Source: Kitasatospora atroaurantiaca (GTDB taxonomy: Bacteria > Actinomycetota > Actinomycetes > Streptomycetales > Streptomycetaceae). Taken from it: a DNA stretch of 64,000 nt. The notes under the pieces are model-generated. The model was not told the DNA's origin. It made no database searches and saw only the letters and a list, made by a program, of their open reading frames with translations. The position numbers were made by a program, and so were the translations under genes. Every line of letters starts with the position of its first letter. Positions within the stretch are counted from its first letter, which is position 1. This document shows, in pieces, positions 24,131 to 32,105 of this stretch. The stretch is taken from the NCBI RefSeq assembly GCF_007828955.1, contig NZ_VIVR01000001.1, forward strand, positions 7,254,001 to 7,318,000, written 5' to 3'.

Positions 24131-25783
24131 ATGAGCAGGTATGAGTCCAAGCCCTGGCTGGCCCGGTACGACGAGCCCATGCGGGCCTGGCGCGCGCCTG
24201 AGAGGTCGACCGTCCTGCAGATCTTCCGAGCCGCGGTGGAGGAGGTCCCGGACTCGACCGCGATCGCCTACTTCGACGGCAGGCTCAGCTACCGGGAGGT
24301 CGACCGGCTCTCCGACGGGATCGCCGCCCACCTGAAGTCCCAGGGCTTCGGCCGGGGTGACCGACTGGCGATCGTGCTGCAGAACATCCCGCAGTTCGTG
24401 CTCGCGCTGCTGGGGGCGTGGAAGGCCGGCGGCGCCGTGGTGCCGGTCAACCCGATGTACCGCGAGCGCGAACTCGCCCATGTGCTGGCCGACAGCGGCG
24501 CGGTGGCGCTGGTCTGCTCCGAGCGCTCGTGGCGGCAGACGGTGTCCGCGGTGGTGCCCGGCAGCGGGGTGCGCACCGTGCTCACGACCTGCGAGCTCGA
24601 CCTGCAGACCCGCGACGACGAGCGGGTCCTGGGGCGCGTGGAGCGGTGCCGCGACGAAGCCGTCCCCGACCTCCTCGAGGTGGCCCGCAGCACGACCGAC
24701 CCGGTCGAGGACCCCGGCCTGACGGGGGATGACCTCGCGCTGATCAGCTACACCTCCGGCACCAGTGGCGTCCCGAAGGGCGCAACCAACACGCAGGCGA
24801 ACCTCGCAGTCAACGCGGCCGGGCTGGGCGGCGGGACCGCACTGCCCGCGCACGGGACGATCTTCGCGCTCGCCCCGCTCTTCCACATCACCGGCATGGT
24901 CTGCCAGGTGGTCACCGCGATGGACCTGGGCGGCACCCTCGCGCTCGCCTACCGGTTCGAGCCCGGCGTGGTGCTCGACGCCCTTCTTGAGCACCGGCCT
25001 GCCTACATGGTCGGCCCGTCCACGGCGTACATGGCGCTGTCGGCCCGCCCGGACGTCACCCGGGACCACTTCGCCTCGTTCGCGCTGCTCTACTCCGGTG
25101 GCGCGCCGCTGCCCCCGGCGGTGGTGGAGGGATTCCGGGAGCGGTTCGGCCACTACATCCGCAACGGCTACGGCCTGACGGAGACCAGCGCGGGATGCGT
25201 CGTGGTGCCCTCCACCCTGGAGGCGCCGATCGACCCCGCCACCGGCACCATGTCCATCGGCGTCCCGATCCCCGGCGCCACCGTGTGGATCCTCGGCGAG
25301 GACGGCGGGGAACTGCCCTTCGGTGAGGCAGGGGAGATCGCCGTCCAGGGGCCGATGGTGGTCCCGGGGTACTGGAACAGGCCGGAGGAGACGGACGCCG
25401 CCCTGCCCGGTGGCCGGCTGCTGACCGGCGACATCGGCTTCATGGACGCCGACGGCTGGGTGTACGTGGTGGACCGCAAGAAGGACATGATCAACGCCTC
25501 GGGCTTCAAGGTCTGGCCGCGCGAGGTCGAGGACGTCCTCTACACCCACCCCGCCGTCCGGGAGGCCGCGGTCGTCGGCGTCCCGGACACCTACCGGGGC
25601 GAGACGGTGAAGGCGTACGTCAGCCTCCGGCCTGGCACCGACCCGGATCCGCAGGAACTCCTCGCGTACTGCAAGGAGCGCATGGCGGCCTACAAGTACC
25701 CGCGGGAGATCGAGGTCCTCGACGAGCTGCCCAAGACCGTCAGCGGCAAGATCCTGCGCCGCGAACTGCGCTCCCAGAACTGA
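24131..25783 (+). CDS. acyl-CoA ligase (AMP-forming, FadD-like)
   Basis: 550 residues, ATG with AGGAGG 9 nt upstream. ANL-superfamily motifs in order: ISYTSGTSGVPKGAT (ATP loop), GYGLTETSAG, TGDIGFMDADGWVYVVDRKK (hinge Asp and Arg-Lys) and PKTVSGKILRREL with the catalytic Lys. It activates a carboxylic acid to its CoA thioester through an acyl-adenylate. Chain length cannot be read from the sequence. Divergent from the fabG-thiolase-maoC operon, it supplies the first step of the same pathway. A palindrome GACCGTACGGTC overlaps the stop (25782-25793) and may slow or end transcription. Confidence 0.92.
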   Translation: MSRYESKPWLARYDEPMRAWRAPERSTVLQIFRAAVEEVPDSTAIAYFDGRLSYREVDRLSDGIAAHLKSQGFGRGDRLAIVLQNIPQFVLALLGAWKAGGAVVPVNPMYRERELAHVLADSGAVALVCSERSWRQTVSAVVPGSGVRTVLTTCELDLQTRDDERVLGRVERCRDEAVPDLLEVARSTTDPVEDPGLTGDDLALISYTSGTSGVPKGATNTQANLAVNAAGLGGGTALPAHGTIFALAPLFHITGMVCQVVTAMDLGGTLALAYRFEPGVVLDALLEHRPAYMVGPSTAYMALSARPDVTRDHFASFALLYSGGAPLPPAVVEGFRERFGHYIRNGYGLTETSAGCVVVPSTLEAPIDPATGTMSIGVPIPGATVWILGEDGGELPFGEAGEIAVQGPMVVPGYWNRPEETDAALPGGRLLTGDIGFMDADGWVYVVDRKKDMINASGFKVWPREVEDVLYTHPAVREAAVVGVPDTYRGETVKAYVSLRPGTDPDPQELLAYCKERMAAYKYPREIEVLDELPKTVSGKILRRELRSQN

Positions 25784-25919
25784 CCGTACGGTCCTGGGAT
25801 CGTCCCCGGGCCCGCTGTGCCGGTGGATACCGAGGGCCCGGTTCGAGGGCTCGGATGTGCGACGGTTCCGTTGACCAGCCGGCGGCATGAAGCCGGCAGC
25901 ATGAGGAGAGAGGCCCCGC

Positions 25920-26588
25920 ATGACAGACCTGCCCAAGGCCGAAGCCGTGCTGTTCGACTACGGAGGCGTGCTGACCACCCCCGTACACGACAGCATCGAC
26001 GCCTGGCTTCACCGGGACGGCATCCGCCCCGAGTCGTTCTCGCGCACGCTCAAGGCGTGGATGTCCCGCTCGGCAGCGGACGGTACGCCCGTCCACCGGC
26101 TGGAGACGGGCGCGATGGCGGTCGCCGAGTTCGAAGGCCTGATGGCCGCCGAGCTGGTCACGTACGACGGTTCCCCGGTGGCTGCCAACGGGCTGCTCGC
26201 CCGCCTGTTCGCCGGGATGGACCCGGAGCCGCGCATGCTCGCCCTGGTGCGGGACGTGCGCGCGCTCGGTCTGCGCACGGTGCTGCTGTCCAACAGCTGG
26301 GGCAACACCTATCCGCGCGCGCTCCTCGCCGAACTCTTCGACGCTGTCGTCATCTCGGGCGAGGTCGGGCTGCGCAAGCCGGATCCGCGCATCTACCGTC
26401 TCGCCCTGGACAAGGCCGGAGTGGAGGCGGGGGACGCGGTGTTCATCGACGACGCCGAGCCCAACGAGGCGGCGGCCGCCGCCCTGGGCCTGCAGACCGT
26501 GCTCCACACCGACCCGTCCCGTACGCGGCAGCAGCTCGCGGCCCTGATCCCGGACCTGGCGGCCACCGCCGTCCCGCCGCGGGTGTAG
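25920..26588 (+). CDS. HAD-superfamily hydrolase (subfamily IA)
   Basis: 222 residues, AGGAGAG about 10 nt before the ATG. HAD motifs: LFDYGGVLTT (nucleophile Asp13), LLSNSWGNTY (motif II Ser), GLRKPDPRIYRLAL (motif III Lys) and VFIDDAEPNEAAAAALG (motif IV). The DYGGV form, with Tyr in place of the usual acid-base Asp, is found in haloacid-dehalogenase/epoxide-hydrolase N-terminal-like members, so activity on phosphate esters is less certain. It is the second rightward gene after the acyl-CoA ligase and may act on a pathway intermediate. Confidence 0.85.
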   Translation: MTDLPKAEAVLFDYGGVLTTPVHDSIDAWLHRDGIRPESFSRTLKAWMSRSAADGTPVHRLETGAMAVAEFEGLMAAELVTYDGSPVAANGLLARLFAGMDPEPRMLALVRDVRALGLRTVLLSNSWGNTYPRALLAELFDAVVISGEVGLRKPDPRIYRLALDKAGVEAGDAVFIDDAEPNEAAAAALGLQTVLHTDPSRTRQQLAALIPDLAATAVPPRV

Positions 26589-26678
26589 TGCCCCCGACTT
26601 CCGCCTTCAGCCGGTCGCCTGCCGCCGACCACGGCGGTACGTCCGCGGGCTACGTAGGGGTGAGGCAGGATCTGTGCC

Positions 26679-27314
26679 ATGACTTCCTCACTGCCGGACG
26701 ACCTGTGGCCGGACGTCCAACCGGAGACCGCACGGCGCCTCATGCACGCGGGTCTGGAGTGCTTTGCCCGACGTGGGTATCACGCGACCACCACGCGGGA
26801 CATCGCGGCCGCTGCCGGAATGAGCTCGGGGGCGCTGTACGTGTACTTCCCGTCCAAGGTCGCCCTGCTGTTCGAGATCGGCCGGAGCGGGCACGAGCAG
26901 ACCCTCGCGCTGGTCGAAGGGGCGGTCGCCGGGAACGGTGACCCGGTCGAGCGGATGCGCGGCCTGGTCGAGGAGTTCACCGCATGGCACGCCCGCCGGC
27001 ACGCCGTGGCGCGGGTCGTGGCGTACGAGTTGCAGTCCCTGCCCGAGGAGGAGTACCGCGTCGTTGTCAAGATCCGGCGCCGGATCGAGCAACTCGTGCA
27101 GGGCCTGGTCAGCGAGGGGATCGAGGCCGGCGTCTTCCAGGTCGGGGACGTCAGGGCCGCCGTCCGTGCCGTGCTGTCGCTCGGCATCGACGTCGCGCGC
27201 TGGTACGACGACCGCAGCCGCACCTCGCCGTCGGTCCTGGGGCGGCAGTACGCCGACCTCGTGCTCCGTATGCTCGGTGCGGCACCCGATCTCCGGTCGC
27301 CCGCCGGCCGGTAG
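26679..27314 (+). CDS. TetR-family regulator, probable regulator of the acyl-CoA island
   Basis: 211 residues. N-terminal HTH YHATTTRDIAAAAGMSSGAL followed by Y-V-Y-F-P-S-K, the classic TetR recognition helix and YYFxSK turn. The C-terminal ligand domain is all-helical with W-H-A-R-R-H-A-V-A-R-V-V-A-Y-E-L and E-E-Y-R-V-V-V-K-I-R-R motifs seen in regulators of fatty-acid or steroid-type catabolic islands. CAGGAT (26666-26671) 7 nt before the ATG suggests a leaderless transcript. It is the only regulator in the island and the natural candidate for the three 18-bp sites at 21022, 23743 and 23807, though none lies in front of its own gene. Confidence 0.88.
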   Translation: MTSSLPDDLWPDVQPETARRLMHAGLECFARRGYHATTTRDIAAAAGMSSGALYVYFPSKVALLFEIGRSGHEQTLALVEGAVAGNGDPVERMRGLVEEFTAWHARRHAVARVVAYELQSLPEEEYRVVVKIRRRIEQLVQGLVSEGIEAGVFQVGDVRAAVRAVLSLGIDVARWYDDRSRTSPSVLGRQYADLVLRMLGAAPDLRSPAGR

Positions 27315-27628
27315 GGTCACGTCCTTGCCGTACCACGCGGAGCGGTCCGGAAAGCCGTTGCGGGTGCCCGGCAGTGACGACGCGTGCCACGCGCTTCCTT
27401 TACTGCAGGATGTTGATGGCGCGGGCGATCACCAGGGCGCCCACGGCAGAAGGTCTGGCTCCGGGTTGTCACCACGGTGGGCCAAGCTGCTGATGATGAC
27501 GCAGGCGGCGGCATCCCTCATTCGGGCCCGGGCTTGATGCCATGCCCCATTGTTGACCGCGCCGACGCTTGAACACTGACGGCTCACCAGCCTGTGCGCG
27601 TCCTCACCCGACTGGTTCTGATGGATTC
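27315..27628. other. intergenic region with a possible coding remnant
   Basis: About 310 bases without an intact gene. On the minus strand, 27403-27450 reads A-V-G-A-L-V-I-A-R-A-I-N-I-L-Q then stop, which looks like a membrane-helix or TetR C-terminal end, but the frame is stopped just upstream. It may be a decayed gene end; low certainty. Confidence 0.3.
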
Positions 27629-28063
27629 ATGCAGCCAGAGCCCTCGACTTCCGATGCCAACGTGCCGCCGCTCGAGCGTTCCCACTGGGTGGCCTTCGCC
27701 GGGATCATCCTGATGCTGAGCGGACTGTTCGACATCATCAACGGGTTCGTCGCGATCCTGAACCACGGTTACTACGAGACGACCGCCAATCACGGCAACC
27801 GTCTGCTCATTTTCAACTACACCGCCTGGGGCTGGATCTGGGTCGTCACCGGGATCGCACAGATCCTGGCCAGCCTCGGCGTGTTCCTGGGGGTCAGGGG
27901 GGCACGGATCACCGGCATCGTGCTGGCGTCGCTCTGCCTGGTGGGCCAGCTGATGTTCCTCTCGACGCTCCCCTTCTGGTCGCTGGCCACCATGGGCATG
28001 TCGGTCCTCGTGATCTACGGGCTGGTGATCGAGCCCCGACACGTCCAGGGCATGCGGGTGTAG
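27629..28063 (+). CDS. small four-helix membrane protein (DUF7144-like)
   Basis: 144 residues from ATG 27629. A polar N-terminus of about 24 residues precedes four hydrophobic helices (about 24-46, 67-87, 90-112, 113-135) with short loops; WVAFAGIILMLSGLFDIING and the W-G-W-I-W-V pair before helix 2 resemble the actinobacterial DUF7144 family. No enzymatic motif is visible and the function is unknown. No strong RBS. It stands alone between the island's TetR gene and a convergent phosphatase gene. Confidence 0.72.
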   Translation: MQPEPSTSDANVPPLERSHWVAFAGIILMLSGLFDIINGFVAILNHGYYETTANHGNRLLIFNYTAWGWIWVVTGIAQILASLGVFLGVRGARITGIVLASLCLVGQLMFLSTLPFWSLATMGMSVLVIYGLVIEPRHVQGMRV

Positions 28064-28185
28064 GGGAGTCGCCCGCCGGGGCTGCAGGCTGCCGCTTCCG
28101 AGCAGGCATGACGACGAACCAGAACCTGTCGGGCCTCGGCCTGATCGTGCCCCCAACCCGGCTCCGACGCTCGGGCTCTGCCCGA

Positions 28186-28229
28186 CCCCGCCCCGGGGTC
28201 CGGCCGGTGTGCCGGGCCCCGGGGCGGGG
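28186..28229. terminator. bidirectional terminator hairpin
   Basis: Arms CCCCGCCCCGGGG (28186-28198) and CCCCGGGGCGGGG (28217-28229), with an imperfect inner extension, between convergent genes 27629..28063 and 28251..28871. Confidence 0.75.
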
Positions 28230-28250
28230 AAGCTCGCCCCGGTCGGCAGG

Positions 28251-28871
28251 TCAGGAGAGCAGGCCGTTGTAGTCCGGCAGCTTGAAGGTCCGCTCGGCGT
28301 GGCCGCCGTTGAGGTCGGTCCAGTTGTTGCCGATGTTGGCGATGATCGTGTAGCCCTGATTCTCCACCTTGATCCGCTGATCCGTCTTGAACTGCTGGAC
28401 CGGCTCGAAGAGATCGTCCAGGTCACGCCCGTGCAGTCCGTCCACGGTGTAGCCGGCCCTGCCCAGGCTGATCCGAGTGGCCAGGTCTATGAAGTCCGGC
28501 CGCGCGGTGACGAAGATCAGCGAGACCCCGCGCGACTCGGCGTACTGCGCCAGCTGCACGACCGGCGCGATGCCCGACATCGCGAACGGGTGGAAGTGCG
28601 TCGCGAGGGTGGTGTTGTCGATGTCGAACACGATCGCGAGATTCTCGCCAGTGGGTTCGGCCGTGCGCTGCTCGACGTACGCGCGGGCCGGCGCGATCGC
28701 GGAGCTCACGTCGGCCAGCCACTGCGCCTCGGTGACCGTGCTGCTGCTCGCCGCGACGGCGGGGGCGACGGCGATCGGGTGCGCCGGGGCCGCGACCGCG
28801 GGGGTGGCGAGGCCGGCGGTGATCACGGCCGTCAGGGCCGCGGTGGCGGCAAGCTTTGCCTTGATGCTCAT
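28251..28871 (-). CDS. exported HAD-superfamily acid phosphatase (class B/IIIB-like)
   Basis: 206 residues from ATG 28871; a second ATG seven codons upstream is possible but has no RBS and spoils the signal peptide. Signal peptide MSIKAKLAATAALTAVITAG ends near A-V-A-A. Motif I is IVFDIDNTTL (Asp-x-Asp-x-Thr), motif II LIFVTARP and the distal acidic residues ANIGNNWTDLNGG, the layout of plant VSP/bacterial class B or IIIB acid phosphatases. It should hydrolyse phosphomonoesters outside the cell, for phosphate supply. Monocistronic, facing a terminator. Confidence 0.85.
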   Translation of the reverse strand: MSIKAKLAATAALTAVITAGLATPAVAAPAHPIAVAPAVAASSSTVTEAQWLADVSSAIAPARAYVEQRTAEPTGENLAIVFDIDNTTLATHFHPFAMSGIAPVVQLAQYAESRGVSLIFVTARPDFIDLATRISLGRAGYTVDGLHGRDLDDLFEPVQQFKTDQRIKVENQGYTIIANIGNNWTDLNGGHAERTFKLPDYNGLLS

Positions 28872-29244
28872 ATCTGGAAGTCGGCCTTTCATCTGATGGA
28901 TGGTCAGCTAATTGGTCGGTGGTGTGATACTCGGGCTTGCGGCGGATCTTGAGCAGCCGGCCCCCATCTGCGCAGGTGCCCGCGCTGAGGGCGGCAGGCG
29001 AGGAAGCCGTCGGCGCGCCGATCGGCGGACTGTCAGGCCCATGCCAGACGTCAGGTCGGCAAGGCCCCCACCAGAAGAACCCGGGTGGCTTCGGCGAGTC
29101 GCTGGAGACCGCACGGGAGGCGCAATCCACCGGGCACCCCCCTAAAACTAGAGCCAGTAGTTTTGCCTGGGCCAGAACGTACACTGGTCAGCATCTGCAG
29201 CCCAGTACCGGGGGGTAACAATCGGCAGGCGAGAGGACGAACAG
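28872..29244. other. divergent intergenic region
   Basis: About 370 bases between the phosphatase gene (leftward) and a TetR gene (rightward). It should carry both promoters; the inverted repeat at 29144-29164 is the only clear signal. Confidence 0.5.
29144..29164. promoter_or_regulatory. operator-like inverted repeat upstream of the TetR gene
   Basis: AAAACTA-N7-TAGTTTT, perfect 7-bp arms, A/T-rich in a G/C-rich setting, about 80 nt before the TetR start. A self-regulation site is the simplest reading. Confidence 0.6.
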
Positions 29245-29889
29245 ATGGGCAGGCCGTCACGGCCACTGCTGACCCGGGAAAGGATCATGCACGCCGCCCT
29301 CGCACTGGTCGACGAGGAGGGCGCCGCCGCTCTCTCGACCACCCGGATCGCGGCCCGCCTGGGCGTCAAGGGCCCGTCGCTCTACAACTACGTCTCCGGA
29401 CGCGGCGAGATCATCGACGGAATCTGCGACCTGATCGTCGCCGAGATGGAGCTCAACCCGGCCGTCCAGCCATGGACGGCCGCCCTGGACACCTGGGCCC
29501 GCTCGTACCGCGCCGCCCTCGCCGCCCACCCGAACACGGTGCCGCTGCTGGCCGCCCGGCCGACCCGGTCCATCGCAGCCCTGCAGGGCTACGCCAACGC
29601 GTTCGCCGTACTCCGCACCGCCGGCTGGCCGGAGGAGCACCTACTGCCCATCGTGCAGTCCATCGAGTACCTCCTGATCGGCTCGGCCCTTCACCTCGAA
29701 CGCCCGCGCCACGCGGTCCTGCCGGCCGAGGCGATTCCGCCCGGACTCGAACCACTGCTGAACGCTCCGCCCGACTTCCGCGCGCAGGCCTTCGAAACCG
29801 GCCTCGCCGCACTGATCCGCAGCTTCCAGGAGACCCTGAACAGCCTGAACCACCCTATGTCGGTCAGGCAGTTGGGGCGGCGCGTTTGA
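29245..29889 (+). CDS. TetR-family regulator with tetracycline-repressor-like C-terminal domain
   Basis: 214 residues with GAGAGGA about 9 nt upstream. It starts MGRPSRPLLTRERIMHAAL, a form common in TetR_C proteins; the HTH is LSTTRIAARLGVKGPSLYNY, with LYNYV instead of the usual YYHF. The C-terminal domain contains W-x-x-A-L-D-T-W-A-R-S-Y-R and a G-Y-A-N-A-F-A-V-L-R-T-A-G-W block typical of the tetracycline-repressor C-domain group. Targets unknown; the divergent phosphatase and its own promoter (29144-29164) are candidates. Its 3' end overlaps the convergent Lrp-type gene by 26 bp. Confidence 0.85.
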   Translation: MGRPSRPLLTRERIMHAALALVDEEGAAALSTTRIAARLGVKGPSLYNYVSGRGEIIDGICDLIVAEMELNPAVQPWTAALDTWARSYRAALAAHPNTVPLLAARPTRSIAALQGYANAFAVLRTAGWPEEHLLPIVQSIEYLLIGSALHLERPRHAVLPAEAIPPGLEPLLNAPPDFRAQAFETGLAALIRSFQETLNSLNHPMSVRQLGRRV

Positions 29890-30865
29890 CGTAGGAGGCG
29901 ACCAGGGCCGTTTCCATTCGATCGACGCCGCTCAGGGAGCCGATGCGGTCGGTGACGTAGGTGTGCAGGGCGTCCACGTCTCGGCAGACGGCGATGACGA
30001 TCAGGTTGTGCGCGCCCGTCGTCGCGCCGACGAACGCCGCTTCGGGGTCCGCAGCCAGGGTGCGGGCGACGGCGGCGAGCTGACGGGGGCTGACGGTCAG
30101 CCAGACCAGGCACTGGACGGAGAAGCCGAACAGTGCCGGATCGACCTCGACATCGAGTTGGAGCACGCAGGAACGGCGCAGTTCCTCCAGGCGGCGCCGG
30201 ACGGCGGACTCGGACCAGCCGAACTTCCGGGCGAGGTCCGGGTAGGCGGCGCGGCCGTCGGCCGCGAGGGCGGGGAGCAGGCGGCGGTCGAGGTCGGTCA
30301 GGCGGACCGGCGCGGCATCGTGCAGGTCCGGTGAACGCAGTGCGGCGATCTGCTCGGCCGTCAGCGCCGAGGTCCGGCCGAGCCAACGGCGGTCCATCAG
30401 GTGGCGCAGCAGCCGTTGCGCGTCCACCTGGAGGATCTGTGGATGACGGGCCAGTGCCGCCAGGGGCGCCGAGCCTCCGTCGGCGACATGGAAGACACAG
30501 ACGATCTCGGTGCCGCTCGACACCGCGGTCACCCAGGCGGTGTCGGGGCGCCGAGCCAGCGCGCGGGCGAGAACGGCGGTGCCGGAAGGATTGACGCGCA
30601 GGCGCACCAGCCATTGCGCGTGGCCGGTTCGGTGGCTGTTGGCCACACCGGCCACGCGGGCCGTACCCGTGGCACTGAGCCGCCCGAAGCGCCGAGCCAC
30701 CGTACGGTCGGAGACGCCGAGAACGTCAGCGATCTTGCTGAACGGGGCCCGTCCGTCGAGCTGGAGCGCGTGCAGAAGCAGCAGGTCGTGACCCGCGACC
30801 TCGACGGGCTGGAGCGCACGTACGCCTCGTTCGGCGTGTGTCCGCGTACGCGTTAACGCTTTCAC
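29864..30865 (-). CDS. tandem (double-unit) Lrp/AsnC-family regulator
   Basis: 333 residues from GTG 30865 (GTG 30868 equally possible; there is no in-frame ATG until residue ~140). Two complete AsnC units: HTH 1 D-G-R-A-P-F-S-K-I-A-D-V-L-G-V-S-D-R-T-V-A-R-R (about 35-57) with a first RAM domain, then HTH 2 YPDLARKFGWSESAVRRRLE (about 205-225) and a second RAM domain ending at V-A-S-Y-V-K. Double AsnC proteins are known in actinomycetes. The long open frame upstream of the GTG is a shadow of the DoxX gene. The gene is divergent from doxX with only about 18 nt between starts. Confidence 0.82.
   Translation of the reverse strand: MKALTRTRTHAERGVRALQPVEVAGHDLLLLHALQLDGRAPFSKIADVLGVSDRTVARRFGRLSATGTARVAGVANSHRTGHAQWLVRLRVNPSGTAVLARALARRPDTAWVTAVSSGTEIVCVFHVADGGSAPLAALARHPQILQVDAQRLLRHLMDRRWLGRTSALTAEQIAALRSPDLHDAAPVRLTDLDRRLLPALAADGRAAYPDLARKFGWSESAVRRRLEELRRSCVLQLDVEVDPALFGFSVQCLVWLTVSPRQLAAVARTLAADPEAAFVGATTGAHNLIVIAVCRDVDALHTYVTDRIGSLSGVDRMETALVASYVKRAAPTA
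30843..30859. promoter_or_regulatory. overlapping 10-bp palindromes at the Lrp start
   Basis: CGCGTACGCG (30843-30852) and GCGTTAACGC (30850-30859) are perfect palindromes that share three bases. They lie in the first codons of the Lrp-type gene as called and immediately upstream of the doxX RBS, where an autoregulated divergent operator would be expected. Confidence 0.4.
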
Positions 30866-30883
30866 CACCTCTGGAGGATGGTC

Positions 30884-31429
30884 ATGTTCGGAACCCTCAT
30901 GCTTCTCGCGGTCCCCTGGCTGGGATTTCGGCTGCTCGGCGCGCTCGGAATCGGGAGGTTCGCCACCTGGCGAGCCGGCGCCGCACACGGACTGGCGGCC
31001 ATGCTCGTGGCCACGGGCTCCGCGCACTTCGCCCCCGCGAGCGTCACGGTGATGCCCAGTCACGCCGGCCTGGTGGCGATGGTCCCGCCGTTCGTGCCGT
31101 TTCCTCATGCGATGGTCTACGCGACCGGCGTGCTGGAACTCCTCGGCGCCCTGGGACTCGTCGTGGCCGCGACTCGTTCGACGGCCGGGATCGGCCTTGC
31201 CGCGCTCTTCGTGCTGATGCTCCCGGCCAACATCTACGCCGCCATCGACGACGTGCCGCTCAACGGCGAGCCTGCCACGCCCCTCTGGTTCAGGGTCCCC
31301 GAGCAGATGGTCTTCATCACGATCGCACTCTGGGCAGCCGCAACCGCCGACAACACCCCACCTGCCGCCGAAAAGGCTCCGGTGCTCAAGTGGCCGGTCC
31401 GACTGCGCCGGCATTCCGGCCATGGCTGA
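30884..31429 (+). CDS. DoxX-like membrane protein
   Basis: 181 residues. ATG 30884 is chosen because GGAGG at 30873-30877 gives correct spacing; the ATG at 30878 directly abuts it. About four or five helices with A-H-G-L-A-A-M-L-V-A-T-G-S-A-H-F, V-Y-A-T-G-V-L-E-L-L-G-A-L-G-L and ALFVLMLPANIYAA, as in DoxX/SURF4-like proteins. Function is not established; relatives take part in redox or thiol stress at the membrane. It is probably controlled by the divergent Lrp-type protein. Confidence 0.8.
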   Translation: MFGTLMLLAVPWLGFRLLGALGIGRFATWRAGAAHGLAAMLVATGSAHFAPASVTVMPSHAGLVAMVPPFVPFPHAMVYATGVLELLGALGLVVAATRSTAGIGLAALFVLMLPANIYAAIDDVPLNGEPATPLWFRVPEQMVFITIALWAAATADNTPPAAEKAPVLKWPVRLRRHSGHG

Positions 31430-31500
31430 GCCAGCCCCAACTCATTCACGACACCGGTCAGTTCGCCGCACTGTCCCTCCGCTTCGCTACGGTGACCCTC

Positions 31501-32044
31501 ATGACCGACCGTACAGACGACGCCCCGGACCCCCAGCGTCACCCGGAGCTGCTGATGTGGCTGTCCGAGCGATCCTCCGGCTTCGAGAACTGGGCCCAGG
31601 CCACCGGAACCCCCGAGCGCTGGGACTTCAGCCCCGCCTCCCTGGACGTGCTCGAAGACCTCCTGCGGCAGACCCTCACCGGCGAGGAGGACATCGACGA
31701 GCAGCGGCGCGGAGCGTTCATCCAGGGCGCCGTCTGGTACTTGGGGGAAGTGGCGTGCCGAGCCACCGGGGTGGTGTGGAAGTACGAGCCGTTCGCATTC
31801 GCCGGCGAACCCCTTCCGTCCCTGTTCGCCGAGGTGTACGCGTCGGGGACCATCGGCCTCGATCCGGATGTTCGCCCCGGGAGCGGACGACGAGCTCGAC
31901 ACGCCGTACCTGACCCAACTGCACTTCCAGGACGAAGACTTCGTGTACCCGCTGAATCACTTGACCCTTCTGTTCTGGAAAGACGGCGCGACGTACAACC
32001 ATGAGGAATCGCACCTGCGCGACGCATTCGACGACTTCGAGTAA
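31501..32044 (+). pseudogene. hypothetical acidic protein gene broken by a frameshift near 31868
   Basis: From ATG 31501 the frame gives a well-formed acidic sequence (MTDRTDDAPDPQRHPELLMW to GTIGLDP), then near 31866 turns into an Arg-rich stretch that stops at 32004. The +1 frame from 31868 continues the acidic style: M-F-A-P-G-A-D-D-E-L-D-T-P-Y-L-T-Q-L and onward to D-A-F-D-D-F-E and TAA at 32042-32044. Joining the two gives about 180 residues, so a small indel (for example two bases lost at 31867-31869) is the simplest explanation. The cause may be mutation or a sequencing error. TACGGT (31488-31493) suggests a leaderless start. Family not recognised. Confidence 0.72.
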
Positions 32045-32105
32045 CAACCAGGCCCGCCCCGCCGGGCGAGCATCAACCACCCCGGCGGCCATCCCGAGCA
32101 CCCGG

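Noticed and set aside
30866..31423. Upstream extension of the Lrp-type gene to 519 residues
   Set aside because: It is antisense to the DoxX gene and has no AsnC-like sequence; start placed at the GTG near 30865.
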